DNA of 64,000 nt, from the NCBI GenBank assembly GCA_029207755.1, contig JARCOQ010000003.1:86323994-86387993 (forward strand). Direction: 5' to 3'. Position numbers and translations under genes: made by a program. This DNA is from Chamaea fasciata (lineage: Eukaryota; Chordata; Aves; Passeriformes; Sylviidae). Positions 12,613 through 25,740 of this stretch are shown here, one piece after another (position 1 is the stretch's first letter; each line of letters begins with the position of its first letter). Under the pieces are notes generated by a model. That model made no database searches. It was not told where the DNA came from and worked only from the letters and a program-made list of their open reading frames with translations.

Positions 12613-12705
12613 AAACAAAACAAAACAAAACAAAACAAAACAAAAACCAACCCACAAACAAACAAAAAACCAAAAAAACACCCCCACAACCAAACATAAA
12701 CCCCT
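12613..12705 (+). repeat. (CAAAA)n and A/C-rich low-complexity tract
   Basis: A (caaaa)n microsatellite starts at about 12613 and grades into an A/C-only tract. The complementary strand gives spurious hydrophobic frames rich in Phe, Val, Leu and Cys (12477-12834), which are not genes. Confidence 0.9.
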
Positions 12706-13962
12706 AGGGCTATGAGGTACAGTAAAAAATATAAGAAAAGAAAATGAAAAATCCCAAAACACGCAAAACCAAGACTCAAACTTAATTAAAAATGTATCTT
12801 TCTTTTCTGGTATGTCTTTAAATAATGCTATCATCCTGTAAATTAAATGGACTGACTAAAGATTAAATTTTACATGCAAGAAATTCCTCTCTAGTTTAGC
12901 CATGAAACATTTTGAAATTGTTTTGGCTTTTTCACTTATGTTTGATTAAATGTAATTAAAATCCAATCACATTCAACGATGGACTTTGAAATATTAAACA
13001 TAACTAGTTTATGATTGCACAATGGAATAAATTTGAAAAGCAAATTGAGTAAGTTTTTCAAGGAAAGATGGATAATTCTGGTTTGTTTTTCTGTTGTGTC
13101 ACTGATATTTTTTGATCTGTTTACTGTAATTAGTGGCCTAGATATCTACCTTGCTAAACCAGGGTGAAGTTTATCTGATTTAGCTTCAGCATTGGTACCT
13201 CCTTATCTGAGACAATATGTAATCTTTCTGTTTTGCTGTTTCTTGTATAAAGAAGAAAATGTGTATTTTAGAAAATATCTGTTGATACAAATCACAATTA
13301 ATTGTGAAATATGCAACAGATGGTGAAACTTAAAATCATTATATCAGACTAATAGTATGCTGTCTTCATTTTGGAATTTGCTTTTCCCAAAAGATGCTGT
13401 TGGGCTGAAGCCATATTGACAGCTGGTGTGTTCCTAATGTAGTTAGTTTGATATACCTCATCTATTAAATTCTGTGCATTTTCCAAAATAACAGATGACA
13501 AGTGCAATTGACCACCTGGGAAAATGCATCCTCACTAGAAAGCTTAAAATGATCTTTACTTGTGTGGGATTGGAGGGCTATGTAATGCTTTTCTATTTTG
13601 GGTGACATCATAAACCGCTAGCATTCTATCTGCCTTCCAAAAGTACAGTAGTTTTTGTACACACACAGTGATCAAAAATTATCTCAGGACAACTAACAGA
13701 TGCTCTAACTATCATGTTTTTGGAAAACCATGACATGCTTATCAGCTCCTCTCTTCAAATGTGGTGATTAGGAATCATATTGCAGAGACTGAATTATCAG
13801 TCTCAGGCAGTTGTGCTGTAAAGTGAGTACAGAATGTATCCTGCAGAAAGCTGTGTAAATGGTAGACATTTAAAAGAATCAATAATTTTTCTCTCAGGTA
13901 ATGTACAGTGATATATTTACTGGAAAACATTGTTTTGGTTTGTTGTGGGGTTTTTTTGGTTG
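12706..13962. other. Unique spacer, no gene
   Basis: No transposon or gene is seen. The stretch 13390-13640 is free of repeats and has a more even base composition than its surroundings, including a cagctggtgtg block and an atgacaagtgcaattgacc block. It could be a conserved noncoding element, but only an alignment between species would show this. Confidence 0.4.
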
Positions 13963-13988
13963 TTTTTTTTTTTTTTTTTTTTTTTTTT
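13963..13988 (+). repeat. T26 homopolymer with G/T-rich lead-in
   Basis: An uninterrupted run of 26 T follows about 40 bases of G and T only (13930-13962). Confidence 0.95.
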
Positions 13989-15180
13989 ATGAATGCACCA
14001 CTGCATGTTATTTATCCCATCATTAAAATAAGGAATCAAAATTGTTTCTAGTTTTGAAAAAATGTTAAGTAAAATTCTCATATCTTGTACATAATTTAGA
14101 TTTGATTATATTCAAAATTCTCTGACTTTTGAAAATAATCTATTTTCAAGGGTTTTCAGTTAGTTTATTGATGATGCATTTATAAATATTTATATTCTAT
14201 CTATCTCTCTATCCATATATACAATCAACCTATGTAATTATTCATTCAAAAGGCTAGTCCCACCAGCAGGCAAGCCTTTATTATTCAGCTTCTTGAGCTT
14301 TTCCCATTTTTTTATCTATGGTAGGGATATTTTGGAGAAGGATTTAGGAAAATATAGAAGGCATTGGACTGGTATCATATGTTGGAAAAAACGAACTGGT
14401 TCGTCAAAGCAATGCCTACTGAACTGTTGACTCTTGTATGGGGTGGTGGACCCATGACTGAGGTGAACACTTTTTTCTGAGAACCAGTCCCAAAGTAAGA
14501 TGCTGACCCTACCTATTCTTCAGGGAGTCACCTGAAGATTAGACAGAGAAGTGTGTGGCAAGACCAGTGGCAGGACACACTGCCAGGGCAGGAGTGTGAG
14601 CTGCTACTGAACATGGGTGGGGAAAGATGATCCTGGACTATGGAAGTAGAGTAGCTAGAGTTTTTTTAAAGCTGAAAAGCTGCTTGAGTAACTGGGACCT
14701 GGGAGTTTTTCTTGGGACACACGACCTATAACAAGGGGAAGAAAGGCTGTGGATGAAATTATGTATCACTCCTGTGGGGGGATGTTTGTTTTGATTCCAG
14801 AGGGTCAATCACACGTAGTGCAGGTGAAATGGCAAAAAAGATTGTCTGGTGAATCCCGCTAGGATTTTAGAACTAGATGTTTTGCTAAGGAAGTACAAAG
14901 TCTGTAAGAAAGGATTCAAATTTTGGGGGCATGAGGGGGTTGTTTTGCTTTTTAGAGCTCAGTTTTATTAATGTGTTTCAAGGTGGATTTCATAATGGAT
15001 AATAAAAGAAGAGAGGTGCAGGTGTGGGGAGAGAAGTAAAGATTAGTACTGTGAGAATCCAGTAACACAGAATATAAATGAAACAATCAGTAAACCGATG
15101 AGATCAAAGGCCTTTTACATAACTAAATTACCAAGAAGGCATTCTAGAAGAATTATTATTAAAATCATTGTCAGCAAAAT
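13989..15180. other. Unique spacer, no gene
   Basis: The first part is AT-rich. From about 14380 to 14960 the composition is more balanced and slightly purine-rich, but no long frame and no known repeat could be identified. It could be a very old mobile-element relic. Confidence 0.45.
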
Positions 15181-15270
15181 ACAGAGTCAGTGAATGGGTA
15201 AGGTTGGAAGAGAGTACAGTGAGTCATCTGGTTCAACCTCCCTCTTTAAACAAGTTACTATGGAACTATA
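15181..15270 (-). mobile_element. Short CR1 LINE 3' fragment
   Basis: The plus strand reads as an antisense CR1 tail: a cagagtcagtgaatggg block, aaggttggaagagag, then gtcatctggttcaacctccc and caagttac. This is the usual order of the last ~80 bases of CR1 in reverse complement. It is heavily 5'-truncated. Confidence 0.8.
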
Positions 15271-16678
15271 GCCAAATATAGCAATAAAATATAGTCTGAT
15301 AATTAAGCTCTTATGTTATCCAAAGTTTATCCATGAGAGTAGTTTTCTAAAAGGATGATTTACTCAAGTAAATACCAATAGGAGTGAGAAGTGAATAATG
15401 TGGTCCTGAGTAACTGCTTATTATTAAAAAAAAAAACCAGAAAAACCCAAAGAAAACAAAACAGTGAGTGTTCCCTTTTGTGAATATAACCTAAACCTTC
15501 GGCTCAAGATATTTCAACAGTAACCCAAAATTCATATGACATTATCATTATCTAAAGGATGTTGAATGGATATGCTTATTTATTTTGCCTTTCCCTTCAC
15601 AAAGGCTGTGGAAAAACTGCATGACTGGTTCCTCATAGTCATGCTTTCTTCTCTTAGTTCTCGGCAGCACTATGCAGCACTCTTATGCTAAAGCAATAGT
15701 TTAAAGTACCCATTTTGTCCCAAAGGATATTTAAAGGCAGAAATCTTTTTTACTACTTCATATTGTTATCTGAATAGGCTAATACAATGAAACAGTCTGG
15801 AAGATTAGGATGAGGTGGTGTGCTTCAGGTCAAATGTTTCATATAATTTTCCTTTAATTTCAATCCTTCAAAATTTTGTTACAAAGAGTAAAGATATTTA
15901 AGTTATACATGAAAAGACTTTTGAAATATCATTATACTGCTGTCATAGATAGCATTTTAAGAAATATAGCAGTCATCTTCTCAACAAAGGATAATTCTGT
16001 CCTAACCATGTATTTTATTAATAATTAATTTTAAATTTAAAAATAATTTTAAATGAATTTTTTCTTTTCTGAAATTTTTTAACTTATTTATCTACTGTTT
16101 TCATAGGACATTTGTCTCCACAGATTCCATTTATCCAAAATAACATTTTTAGCATTTAATTAGAAATCTTCTTCTAGGTAAATAAAAAATCAGAGTGTAA
16201 TATTGCATGCATGTAGTCAAAATGATACTGAGTGGCACACTTCTGCTTTCACTTGTATCCATGCAGTATTAGGAACTTATTACAGTGAAAAGAAGTGTAA
16301 GTTAAGAACAATCAGAGCTCCAAAAATACAACACCTATGAAAGAAGAAAGGTTGGAATCCAATCCACAGTCTCTTAGGATTAATAACCTAACATAGCAAG
16401 TAGTGCTCAGACATAATGGAGGCACTCAGATACTATGGTTAGACTGCCAATATGTGAACCTTTGTAGATGGATGATGGAGAACACTGACTCATGAGATTT
16501 GTCATCTCCCCAAGTGTAAACAGTATTCAACAACTTTATGAGTAGAGTGTCTAGTAAGTTCTTTGTTCACAGCCATCCAGCAAAATGGATCAAAATGACA
16601 TGGATATTAATGCATGGAAGTGAGTATGGAAAGAGATGGCTTTCAGATACTTTAATGAGGAACTTAGGATACAAACTT

Positions 16679-16698
16679 GGATGGATGGATGGATGGAT
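16679..16698 (+). repeat. (GGAT)5 microsatellite
   Basis: Five uninterrupted GGAT units. Confidence 0.95.
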
Positions 16699-18573
16699 TC
16701 TTAGATAGATCAGCTGCTATTCATCCCTGTCTGACACATAGCTTTTTGTGACTCAGATTAAAGTGCATATGTTCTCCCACTGGGTAGATTTTAGCAAAGT
16801 ATAAGTATCCAACCAAGCATTAAAAAAAAGGTGGTTTATTTTACTATTTAAAATCTGTGTCTTTTCCCTCTAGCATAATGACACCACTGCAAAGTGGGCA
16901 CAATGTAAATGTGCATATATTACGAAAACACATTTGGAAATTTAATTTAAATCCTAATAATTCTCTTTCTTACAAACAAAAAAACTGGGCCTAATACTTC
17001 ACTGTATTGCTCCAGGTTTTTGGATTTTGTCTTTCTGATTTCCCATAGTGTATTTCATATTTGTTTGTTTAAGTATTGGTTTATATGTGGTTTTTCCTTT
17101 CTTTGTTTTCCATAGGAAAGGCTCACAAATACTCTTTGCTGCATTTGATAGGATTGCACCAGTTTTAAAGACAGAGTACCACAATATAATGTTGAGTTAT
17201 TTCAATGTCTTTTCCAGTGGAAGAAGAAAAAGTAATTATATTGGACACCCTTCATTAAGGCACCTCTAAGGTGCCTACATGTAGTAGGAAGGATCTAATT
17301 GCAGTTTTAATAACACAGCTACTTAGGCAAATATCACAATTTGCTTTGTTACCTCTTATAATCCTTGCCTAGGGTTCTGCTCTTGGCTATTGTCAATGAC
17401 TGATTTTCAACACACTATAGCAAGGGAGCTGCTCTAACACAAATAAAGCCCCAATTTGTGCAATTAGTGTTATGTTCTTCATGACACACAAAATGAGCTT
17501 CATCCATTTTACCTGTGTCCAGTTCCTACTTATTACCAGATGTGGCTAATATCAGACACAATGCCAGATTTAAATCCATCCTTATTTTCAGAATAGAAGC
17601 AGCTGAGGGGGAAGTGCCCTCAGCTACCTGAAGGGGAAATTAAAATCATAACTGCCTGGCATAGGTAACTTGTGGCCAAGGAAACATCTGGCTGGAAGCA
17701 GAAAAGCCAGAGACAACACAATCACGTGTACAGGAGTGATGTTTACCTTAGTGAAAAGAAATCATCACAGCATTGTCTTGTAGCCTTCCTGGAATGCAAA
17801 CACTCAGGGGCCATGTTTGAGCAGCAGGTGTGGTGATGAGGGATGGACAAATGCCAAACTGAGACATCCTATGTTATCACTTGCAGATTCCTTATAGAAC
17901 TGCTAACAGCAGTAAGGCTCCAACCAGTGCATTGTTCATTAATTTATTTTTAAATATGTATTTAAGCAAAGATGTGTCTTTGCCTCAAAGAGTAATTTCT
18001 GAATGTAGTCCTAGCTACCAATAGACTTTTACTTTTTTTTTTCCCCCTCAATAAATACATGGAAGATTAATTTTTTTCTCCCACTTTACCTTCACTTATT
18101 ATGGCTTGTCTGCCAGAAGTTACTCTGATGACAACAGTCAGCAGAGCAGGATTTGAGCTTTCCCTGCAGAATTGAATTTACAACCTATTTAGAAAAAGAA
18201 GCAGTGGCAGAACATTTAATATCCCTCACGTGAGCTATCTATGCCTTTTGCAAAAAATAGTGAAAATCTACTTTTATTTCAGAATAAATACTGTCAGCTG
18301 ATTAGGTAGCCAAGACTTTTTCTTAGGTAGCTGAATAGAGAAAATGTGCGCTAACTAGCAATAGGCATAGCCACAAAGAAGTAAAAAGAAATATTTTATG
18401 TTTTTGTAGACCTTCTAATCAATCTTAAACTTTATGCATGTTACTTGCCTTCCTTAAATATCCTGCCAGAATGCATTATTTTTTCTTCCATTTAATACAA
18501 AGCTTAGGTCCCCACCAGTTTTGGAGCAAGGAATCAAAACCCAGAAGTAGAAGGAAAATAAGAATTTGGATAG

Positions 18574-18607
<34 letters not shown>
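18574..18607 (+). repeat. A34 homopolymer
   Basis: An uninterrupted run of 34 A, followed by A-rich sequence with scattered C and G to about 18655. The upstream sequence shows no retrocopy that this could terminate. Confidence 0.95.
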
Positions 18608-18609
<2 letters not shown>

Positions 18610-20277
18610 ACCAAAAAAATCCAAAACTAAAGGGAAGGAAAAATAGAAAAATATTAGGTCTGTCAGTATGTTTTTGTGGAAGAGATATATTTAATTTGAT
18701 ATGCCACACCCACAACTCACACATACACAAATAGTGAGAAAAATGATTCATAGATACCGCATAGCTTTACCCATATACATATGTGCAGATATAAAGAAAG
18801 AAAAATCAAGAATATCAGTAAGATCATCACCTGAATTTTCTATCAGTTATTGTTATGATGAATGCAAGGACAACATTTTTTAATGACTGCAATAAAGAAT
18901 TTTAAAAAGATAAAAAGCTGTCTACATCCAGTAGAAAGTCATATTGCTTCAGCACTATATTAATATTCCATTAGTTAAATCCTACACAGAAAAAACAAGA
19001 AAATGTAAACCACAATACCAAAAATGTCAGTATTTGGTTTACTTTCTCTTCCTTCTTTTAAGATCTGACTGCAGTCTAAGAATAACTTACAAGTTCTGCT
19101 CAGTCTGGACATTTGGATTGTGAAGTGTCAAAAACGAAAATGTTTCATTTGGCATTGTGAAAATCTTAGAGGTACCAATTTACTATGCTCAGAAGTGACT
19201 GGAGAAAAAATTTCTTATCTTCTTATTTTTATTCTACTGCTCTCTCTTCTCTAATCCTCCCTAATCCACTCAAAAAAATTATCAGCTAGGATTTTGCCCA
19301 TGTCAAGTTTTTGAACTGAGGGTGGTTTTACTCTAGCTTTGTTCTGAGAAGCGTGACGGCCCTTGGATCACTTTTGCAGCAGGAATTGAATTTTTTTTCC
19401 TGACTCTCATAACTCAGAGCGAATTGCCAAAGGATTTTGGATTAAAGCCACAGAAGGACTTTATCAACCAAATCTTACCTTACTCTTTCATTAAGATTTC
19501 CCACTCAGGTGCTGTCTGACCCATAGATGGTGATGCATATAAAACTTAAAATTACCTACATGGTTAAAGGCTTGCCAGGCTGCCTAACCCCAAGCAGGTG
19601 ATTGAGCATTGCTGCAATACAGAAACTAGATCTCATAAAGAAATACAAGACATACTGTGGCTTTTGGCACCATAAAGATCATATCTAAAAATCCCATGAG
19701 TATTGGACATATATTTGAAAGAATTTCTTAAAATACTAAAACCAGATTTCTCCTGTCATAGTCAATTATCTGATATATAAACATAATTTGAAGTACATTG
19801 GTTTATTTCCTGCCACTTCTACAGCTCTCACTTGGTGATTAGGAGCCTTTGTTTATTGCCTGTGTTTCTTCTTGGTGAATGTACATCTACTTGTTTATTT
19901 GCCAGCATGAATTAGCTCCTTGTTCTCCTTGTACATTTGCAAATAGTAACCTTGTGCTTTTTCCTTCTTTTCAGTAAAACCTGTTCCTAGAATGTATTTT
20001 CGACTGAGGTCTGAACCCAAGAACTTACCTTTATCTACACTCCCTAACATAAAATCCTTACAGGACTGATGTGCTGATTATACTACAGGTGTTGTAGCGT
20101 CCTCTGTGCCAAGCTGGGGACCATGTTGCTAAACACCATATCCAGAATGGTGAATAATTAAAGCAACTATGATTGAGAACTGTTTGAAGAACTTTTGTTC
20201 TTTAACCATCTGTTTAGGCAGCTGCTAATTATCCCAATACCATGCCATTCACTATCAAAAAGTCTCAATGAAAAGGC

Positions 20278-21216
20278 AGTACTGTTCAGGCTCAGTATTG
20301 GGACTGGGGCTGTTTAATATCTTTGTGATGGCATGAACAGTGGGATTGAGTGTGCCCTCAGCACGTTTGATGACATCAAGGGCAGTGCAGTTGCCAATTG
20401 GAAGGAAGGGGATACCACCCAGAGCTAATTGCACAGGCTTGAGCAGTGGACCTGCATGAACAAAGTATAACAAGGCCACATGCAAGGTCCTGCACATGGG
20501 TTGGGGCAATCCCAAGTAGAAATGCAGGCTGTGCAGAGAACTGAGAGCAGCCCTGAGGAGAATTACTTGGGGTTGCTGGCTGCTGAGAAGCACCATGTGA
20601 CCAGGTGATGTGCATCTGCAGCCCAGAAAGCCAAACGTTTCTTCCTGGATTGCATCAAAAGAAGTGGGACCAACAAGTTGAGGAGGTGATTCTCCCACTG
20701 CATTCTTGCAAGATCCCACCTGGAGAGATGCATCCAGCTCTTGGGTCCCAGCATAAGGATGTCGACCTTTTGGAACAAGACCAGGTGAGGGAAAAAATTT
20801 ATCTGAGGATTGAAGCACCTCTGCTTTGAGGACAGGTAGAGAGAGTTGGAGTTGTTGAGCATGGAGAAGAGAAGGCTCCAGGAAGAGCAGTGTTTCAGTA
20901 TCCAAAAGGGGCTTACAAGACAGCTAAAGAGGGGCTTCTACAGGGGCACGTAGGGCTTGGATAAGGAGAAATGGGTTCAAACTGAAAGAGGGCATGTTTA
21001 GACTAGATACTAGGAAGAAATTCTTTGTTATGAGAGTTGAGATATAGAAGCAGGTTGCCCAAAGAAACTGTGGATACCTCATTCCTATAAGTATTCATGT
21101 GGAATGCAGCTTGGAGCTGCTTGGTCAAGTGTTATATGTCCCTGCACATGGTAGGGGGACTGGAAATAGACGGTCTTTAAGGTCCCTTCCAATTAAAACC
21201 ATTCTGTGATTCATTG
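20278..21216 (+). mobile_element. CR1 LINE 3' portion including the end of the reverse transcriptase
   Basis: This begins in the reverse-transcriptase domain: caggctcagtattgggactg, then ctgtttaatatctttgtgatg, corresponding to the GSILGP...LFNIF block. A relic of the catalytic FADD motif follows at about 20365 (here Phe-Asp-Asp). The element continues through the aaggccacatgcaaggtcc block (near 20470), the C-terminus of ORF2, and the 3' untranslated region. It ends with an attctgtgattcattg tail at 21200-21216. Frameshifts and stops show that it is inactive. The long minus-strand frame at 20255-20905 is the antisense shadow of this element. Confidence 0.9.
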
Positions 21217-22224
21217 ATCCATACCAGGTATAGGGGATGAGAGCAACATTCCCACAGTGTCTTATTTTAGACGGTTCTATTTATCTTTTTTTTTTCAGGT
21301 TGAGACTGATGACCACTAGCATAATCAGCTTTCCTATAGTCAGGTGGAATTTGATGCTGATGGCTGGCTTCAAAAAACAACATGTATCTGCTAAAAGGTA
21401 ATGAGAAGTGGTCTCAGCTGTGGGAAACAGCTGCAAGCAACGCCTGCATGCAAACAGGTGGCCTTTAATTGCACAAGGACTAGAGAAAATGAAGCATACT
21501 CTCACAGGTGTCCACTGGAAGTAAGCAATAATGATTGCTGCCTTCAGGTGGGTGGTGAGAGGCCCTAAGTCTAGTGTTTGTCATTGAGTGCTTCTCCCCT
21601 GGAGTTAGCCCATCTGACTGCAGATAAAAGAGGCTGCTGCCCTTTAGGGAGCTTTGCAACGGCCACCTCCCTGCACACCTGGATACTCAATGTATTCTCA
21701 TTTATATTCAAAGGCAGTTGCCCGGGAACTTTACAAAGCCAACATCTCAGGCTCATTTCTTGATCACTGCAGCTGTGAGACATTCTTGCCCCTATTCCAA
21801 TCTGTAGGCATCTTAAAAAGCTATTTGGTGGGCCAAAAAATGTGTAGAGTATTACAGAAAAGATCCTTACTACGTATAATGAAATTAATAATTCCTTTCT
21901 TCAGTAAGTAAAACCTAGTGTGACAAATTATAGGATTGTTTTTCCACTTTCATTATGTCACACTGGCATTCTGTAGACTTTCAATGACTAATTTATGCAA
22001 ACTTTTCTATTTCTCAGCAGTTTTCAGCTAATGAGACCACAACTTCTTGAAGAATTTCTTCTCATTAATTCCTAAATGAAAGATATTTTAGTCTCCAATG
22101 TTTATTCCATTTCTATTGCCATATTTCTCAACTAAAATAATCCTTTCTTCCAATGTTAGATGTCAGAAAAACTTATCAACGCATACATAAATTTTGTGCC
22201 AAAAAATTAAAAGAAGAAAGCTGC
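21217..22224. other. Unique spacer, no gene
   Basis: No recognised repeat. The segment 21290-21780 is compositionally balanced and carries several overlapping short frames on both strands, none with a domain. It is a possible conserved noncoding stretch. The remainder is AT-rich. Confidence 0.45.
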
Positions 22225-22600
22225 ATTGCATCACTCCATAGATATTTCTTGAGGAGTTCCATAGCTAGGACATATAATTTTGCAATCACTTGGCCTTGAC
22301 CTCTCAGTGACAGATTTTAGCCTACCCATAGCCTGAGCTGTCACTGGTTTAACCCCTGTAACATGGGAAGTGACTGCTGGCTCCCCTGCTCCATCTTCAG
22401 CTCGGGCACACACTCCCCCCTCAAGTCATTTTCTGCCAAACAATATCCCTCTGGGTGCATGGGCCTGGGGGACACTGCCAGGCTGCAATGGGAGAGGAAA
22501 GTGAGCTGTGATTAAAAAAAACAATAAATGCTCACATCAAGCAGGAGGAAACCTCACCACCCTGAATACCCTAGGCCTCCCTGCAGAGACCTCACGACGC
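22225..22600 (-). repeat. Dispersed repeat, copy 1, possibly from an ERV interior
   Basis: This shares clear similarity with 28200-28600 in the same orientation. Minus-strand blocks in common include agctgaagatggagcagggg (agctcaagttggagcagggg in the other copy), a caggggttaaaccagtgaca block, and tcacagctcacttt. The similarity continues to a gaggtttcctcctgctt block. The best-matched part is about 22340-22570. Both copies translate to a peptide containing GAGE and TGVKP in one minus-strand frame, which suggests descent from a coding element. A gag-like region of an avian endogenous retrovirus is my best guess, from general resemblance only. Ends are approximate. Confidence 0.55.
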
Positions 22601-23540
22601 AGAAAATTTGCTGCATGCCTCCTACACCAGCTAAAACCATCCTTCTTAGAATATAGAGGAATATTAGAATGATGAGGACACTGCCTGTGGAAAGGGATAG
22701 ATAATGGCAGGTTTGTCATATATAACAACTTCTACCTTTAGCATTATTAGCAAGATCTATATTGTATTGATTAGATAATTTAGAAAGTGAGTGTTAGTAT
22801 TATTGTAGCTGGACTAATAATGTTTATTGCATTTTTCTGCACTTGTAAAACTTTTAGGAAGACTAAAACTGAATTCTCAGCTTCACATGTATATTATACT
22901 CTTCTTTTTCTTTTGTTCATAGAATGTTTTAACTGTTAAAATCTCCACTAGGTGCTCATTTCAGTAGCCCTATTTCAGTATGATGTAACTATGAGTACTC
23001 TTCTGTTAATTCTCACCCTATACACAGTTTCTCTTTCAGTCCCTTTCTCCACTTTCACTCACCTTTTCCTATTTGGCACCTTTGCAAGTAGATATCTGAA
23101 ATCCAGACAAGTTAGATGTGCTGCCTTCTTTTATTTAATAGAAGATCAGTAGTGCCCTCCAAACATGAATGAAATTGGTCAGGTGTGATCCACATTCACT
23201 AATCTTTATGCCATTTTTCATTAATGTCTTTTGTCCAAGCCTTTTGTTCAAACCTTTTCTAAAGCAGGAGAATACAACTCAAGTGAGTGGTCAAGCTCCA
23301 GAGAACTTTGACTGATTTGACTGAATACGTCTGTAGTTCTCAGTGATCTCCTTCAATCTCTCCTAGATATTGTCATGCCTGCACATTTCAGTTCCTTTCA
23401 GGATTCACTCTACTTGGCCTTCATACTTTCTTTTCTCCATGAAAGACAGAAAATAGGGAAATTAGAAAGAAAGTGGAGAAGGAAAGGCAAGAAACATATG
23501 CAATATTTGGAAGTCATAATAGGAGCATCTGATGTCACTT
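22601..23540. other. Unique spacer, no gene
   Basis: No gene or recognised element. The first 120 bases may be a further diverged part of the repeat upstream. Confidence 0.45.
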
Positions 23541-23938
23541 GGCTTGTTCAACCTGGACAAAAGGAGACTGACGGAAGACCTAATTGCAGCATACAGCTTC
23601 CTCACAAGGGAAAGAGGAGGGGCAGGCACTGATCTCTGTGGTGACCAGTGACAGGACCAAGGGAATAGCCTGAAGTTGTGTCAGAAGAGGTTTAGATTAA
23701 ATGTCAGAAAAATCTGTTTCTTCACCTGGAGGGTGGTTGGGCACTGGGAAAGGCTCCTGTCCAGGCTGACTGCTGAGTGGTCACATCACCAAGCCTGACA
23801 CAAGTCCATGAGGTATTTGAACAATGCTCTCAGGCATTTGGTGTGATTCTTGGAGTGCCTGTGCAGGGACAGGAGTTGGACTTCGATGACTCTTGTGCAT
23901 TTCTTCCAACTCAGCATAATTTGTGATTCTTGATTTTT
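23541..23938 (+). mobile_element. CR1 LINE 3' fragment
   Basis: This starts in the ORF2 C-terminus with cttggcttgttcaacctgg and a caaaaggagactgacgg block, the CR1 LFNLxKRRL region. The 3' untranslated blocks follow: a gtgaccagtgacaggacc block, an aggtttagattaaatgtcag block and a ctgtttcttcacctgg block. The tail is a decayed octamer, tttgtgattctt, near 23920-23938. The order is complete but diverged. Confidence 0.85.
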
Positions 23939-25740
23939 TTCATTTTTTAATTTGCTGGTCTAATGGGAAAACTCAGCTTACATATTTTAGTCTAATCAGT
24001 ATAGAAGCAATTTTTCAATATATTAACATTAACCGTCCACCAATAAAATCAGAACAAAAGATACGCCACAATATTTGACACAAAATGTTATCAAGCACCT
24101 ACAGTTTGATAACAATCCTTCTATAACTCATCCCTGAAAACAACAATTGCACACTTGCTGAAATGTAACCCACCTAGTGTGTAGGTGAGGGTCTACCACA
24201 TGCAGATTGTTCTGAGGAGATGTGGATGCACTAGCTGAGCAGGTTCCCCTGCCACTCCTGGCACGCCACTAAGGCACCATCTGTGGGCAGGACCCCCACG
24301 TAGACCCACACACTCTCGAAGCAGAGGTGGCCCCACACTGTTCCTGTGGTGTAGGCAAGCTGTAAGCTGTTTCTGTGTCCAAAAGGAAGTACTGAGTCTG
24401 GTCAAGGTAGGGCTGGGGATGCCACAGGTGATGCCCTGCAGGACCCAGCTAGAGTCACTGCTCCTCATCCAGCTCCAAGGCCTTTACCCCCACCTTTTAC
24501 AAATTTCATTGTTTCTTTTATATTTCTTTCATGTTGAATCTTTTGTACCTCTGTAATTCTCTGATTATTATTTAAAACCTCCTCTCAGACAGTTTTTTCA
24601 TGTTTGATTTACACACACAGTCTTGCATTTACATTTATATCTTCAAGGGTGGACTCTGCATTCTTGTCATATACAAATGGTAAATACATAGTTTTGTTTA
24701 AAGCAATGGACTGCAGGCCACATTTGGCCTACTTTACTACCAAGGGCAAACCAAACTCTCTGATGTTTCTTAAATGTAAGTACCATATTTACTATTCTAA
24801 AATCACACAGAATTAGCCCTGGTTCAGCAGGCACATTAAAGATCATCACTTGCTGTAATTGTGATTGTGTGTGCCAATTCTTAAGATATTATACTATAGC
24901 TTGACATTTTCAGGCTCCTCAACTGAAAAATATTTTTTAAAAAGCTTAAATTCTATTCTCATTTTATCATATAGGCGATAGTTTTCTTTTTTCTTTTGTA
25001 TATGAACTCAACATCCCACTTGTCTTTGCCTATGCAGTTCTCCTTACTAAAATGTGATACAAAGGTTTTTGGGATATCTTTAGGCAGCTGAGAGACATAC
25101 TATCATTACTATCTGGCTTATCCTCATAACTATCCACCCCCCATTAGATAGCAAACCAAATTATTTTATCCTTATTTTTTAGGAGAATAAATAACAAAAA
25201 ATTGCAATGCTATTATTTCTTTTGCAAACAAATATTTTCGTTCTTGCCAAGTGTGTCTTTATTTCTATATTTGCAGTCCCTAAAAGTAGTTTTAGACAAA
25301 TCTTTTTCTCCAATTCCTTTAGTCTCTCAGCTTCTTCCTGATACTTCTTTTGTCTTGGGGTCTTACTAACATTTTGTGTCTTTGAGTAAAGATCAAATAT
25401 GGAAAACATTTTAGAAGGCTTTTAAAAGTTATAAACCTTTTTTATTTCTAATGAAGAGGTAATAAGGAGAAAAATATCTTTAGATTATTTACTGATTAGT
25501 ACATTTTAATATATCCAGTCTTGTTGAGATATTATTATTACAAAGACCATAATTCTACACATGCATTTATGACAAGTAGCCATCAGATTGAACTGTCCTA
25601 TAGTGCTCCTTATTGGAAAGCAGAGAACTAAATGTACATCAAAAAATAGAAAGACAAACACATACTGTGTCTCACCAAAATTACACAACAAACTTGCAAC
25701 AAATCCAACAATAGAGAATCAAATTTCTGAGATTTTCTTT
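23939..25740. other. Spacer with a G+C-rich island at 24181-24490
   Basis: Most of this stretch is AT-rich and empty. Between 24181 and 24490 about 300 bases are sharply richer in G+C than either flank. A 91-codon minus-strand frame is open there (24193-24468), and another minus-strand frame over the same bases also reads in a protein-like way before hitting stops. I recognise no family. A retrocopy relic or a mobile-element fragment are both possible. Confidence 0.4.

Larger units (their letters stand above)
15271..20277. other. Five kilobases of AT-rich unique DNA
   Basis: No gene, LTR or CR1 is recognised. It contains a short (GGAT)5 microsatellite and an A34 tract, both listed separately. 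The open frame at 17048-17269 shows no domain, and the frames at 18438-18751 are created by the A34 tract. The stretch 17580-17900 is more balanced in composition but unassigned. Confidence 0.5.

Noticed and set aside
12477..12834. Apparent hydrophobic minus-strand proteins
   Set aside because: They are translations of the complement of a (CAAAA)n and A/C-rich tract.
20255..20905. 216-codon minus-strand open frame, the longest in the window
   Set aside because: It is antisense to the CR1 reverse-transcriptase and C-terminal region at 20278-21216, with no domain of its own.
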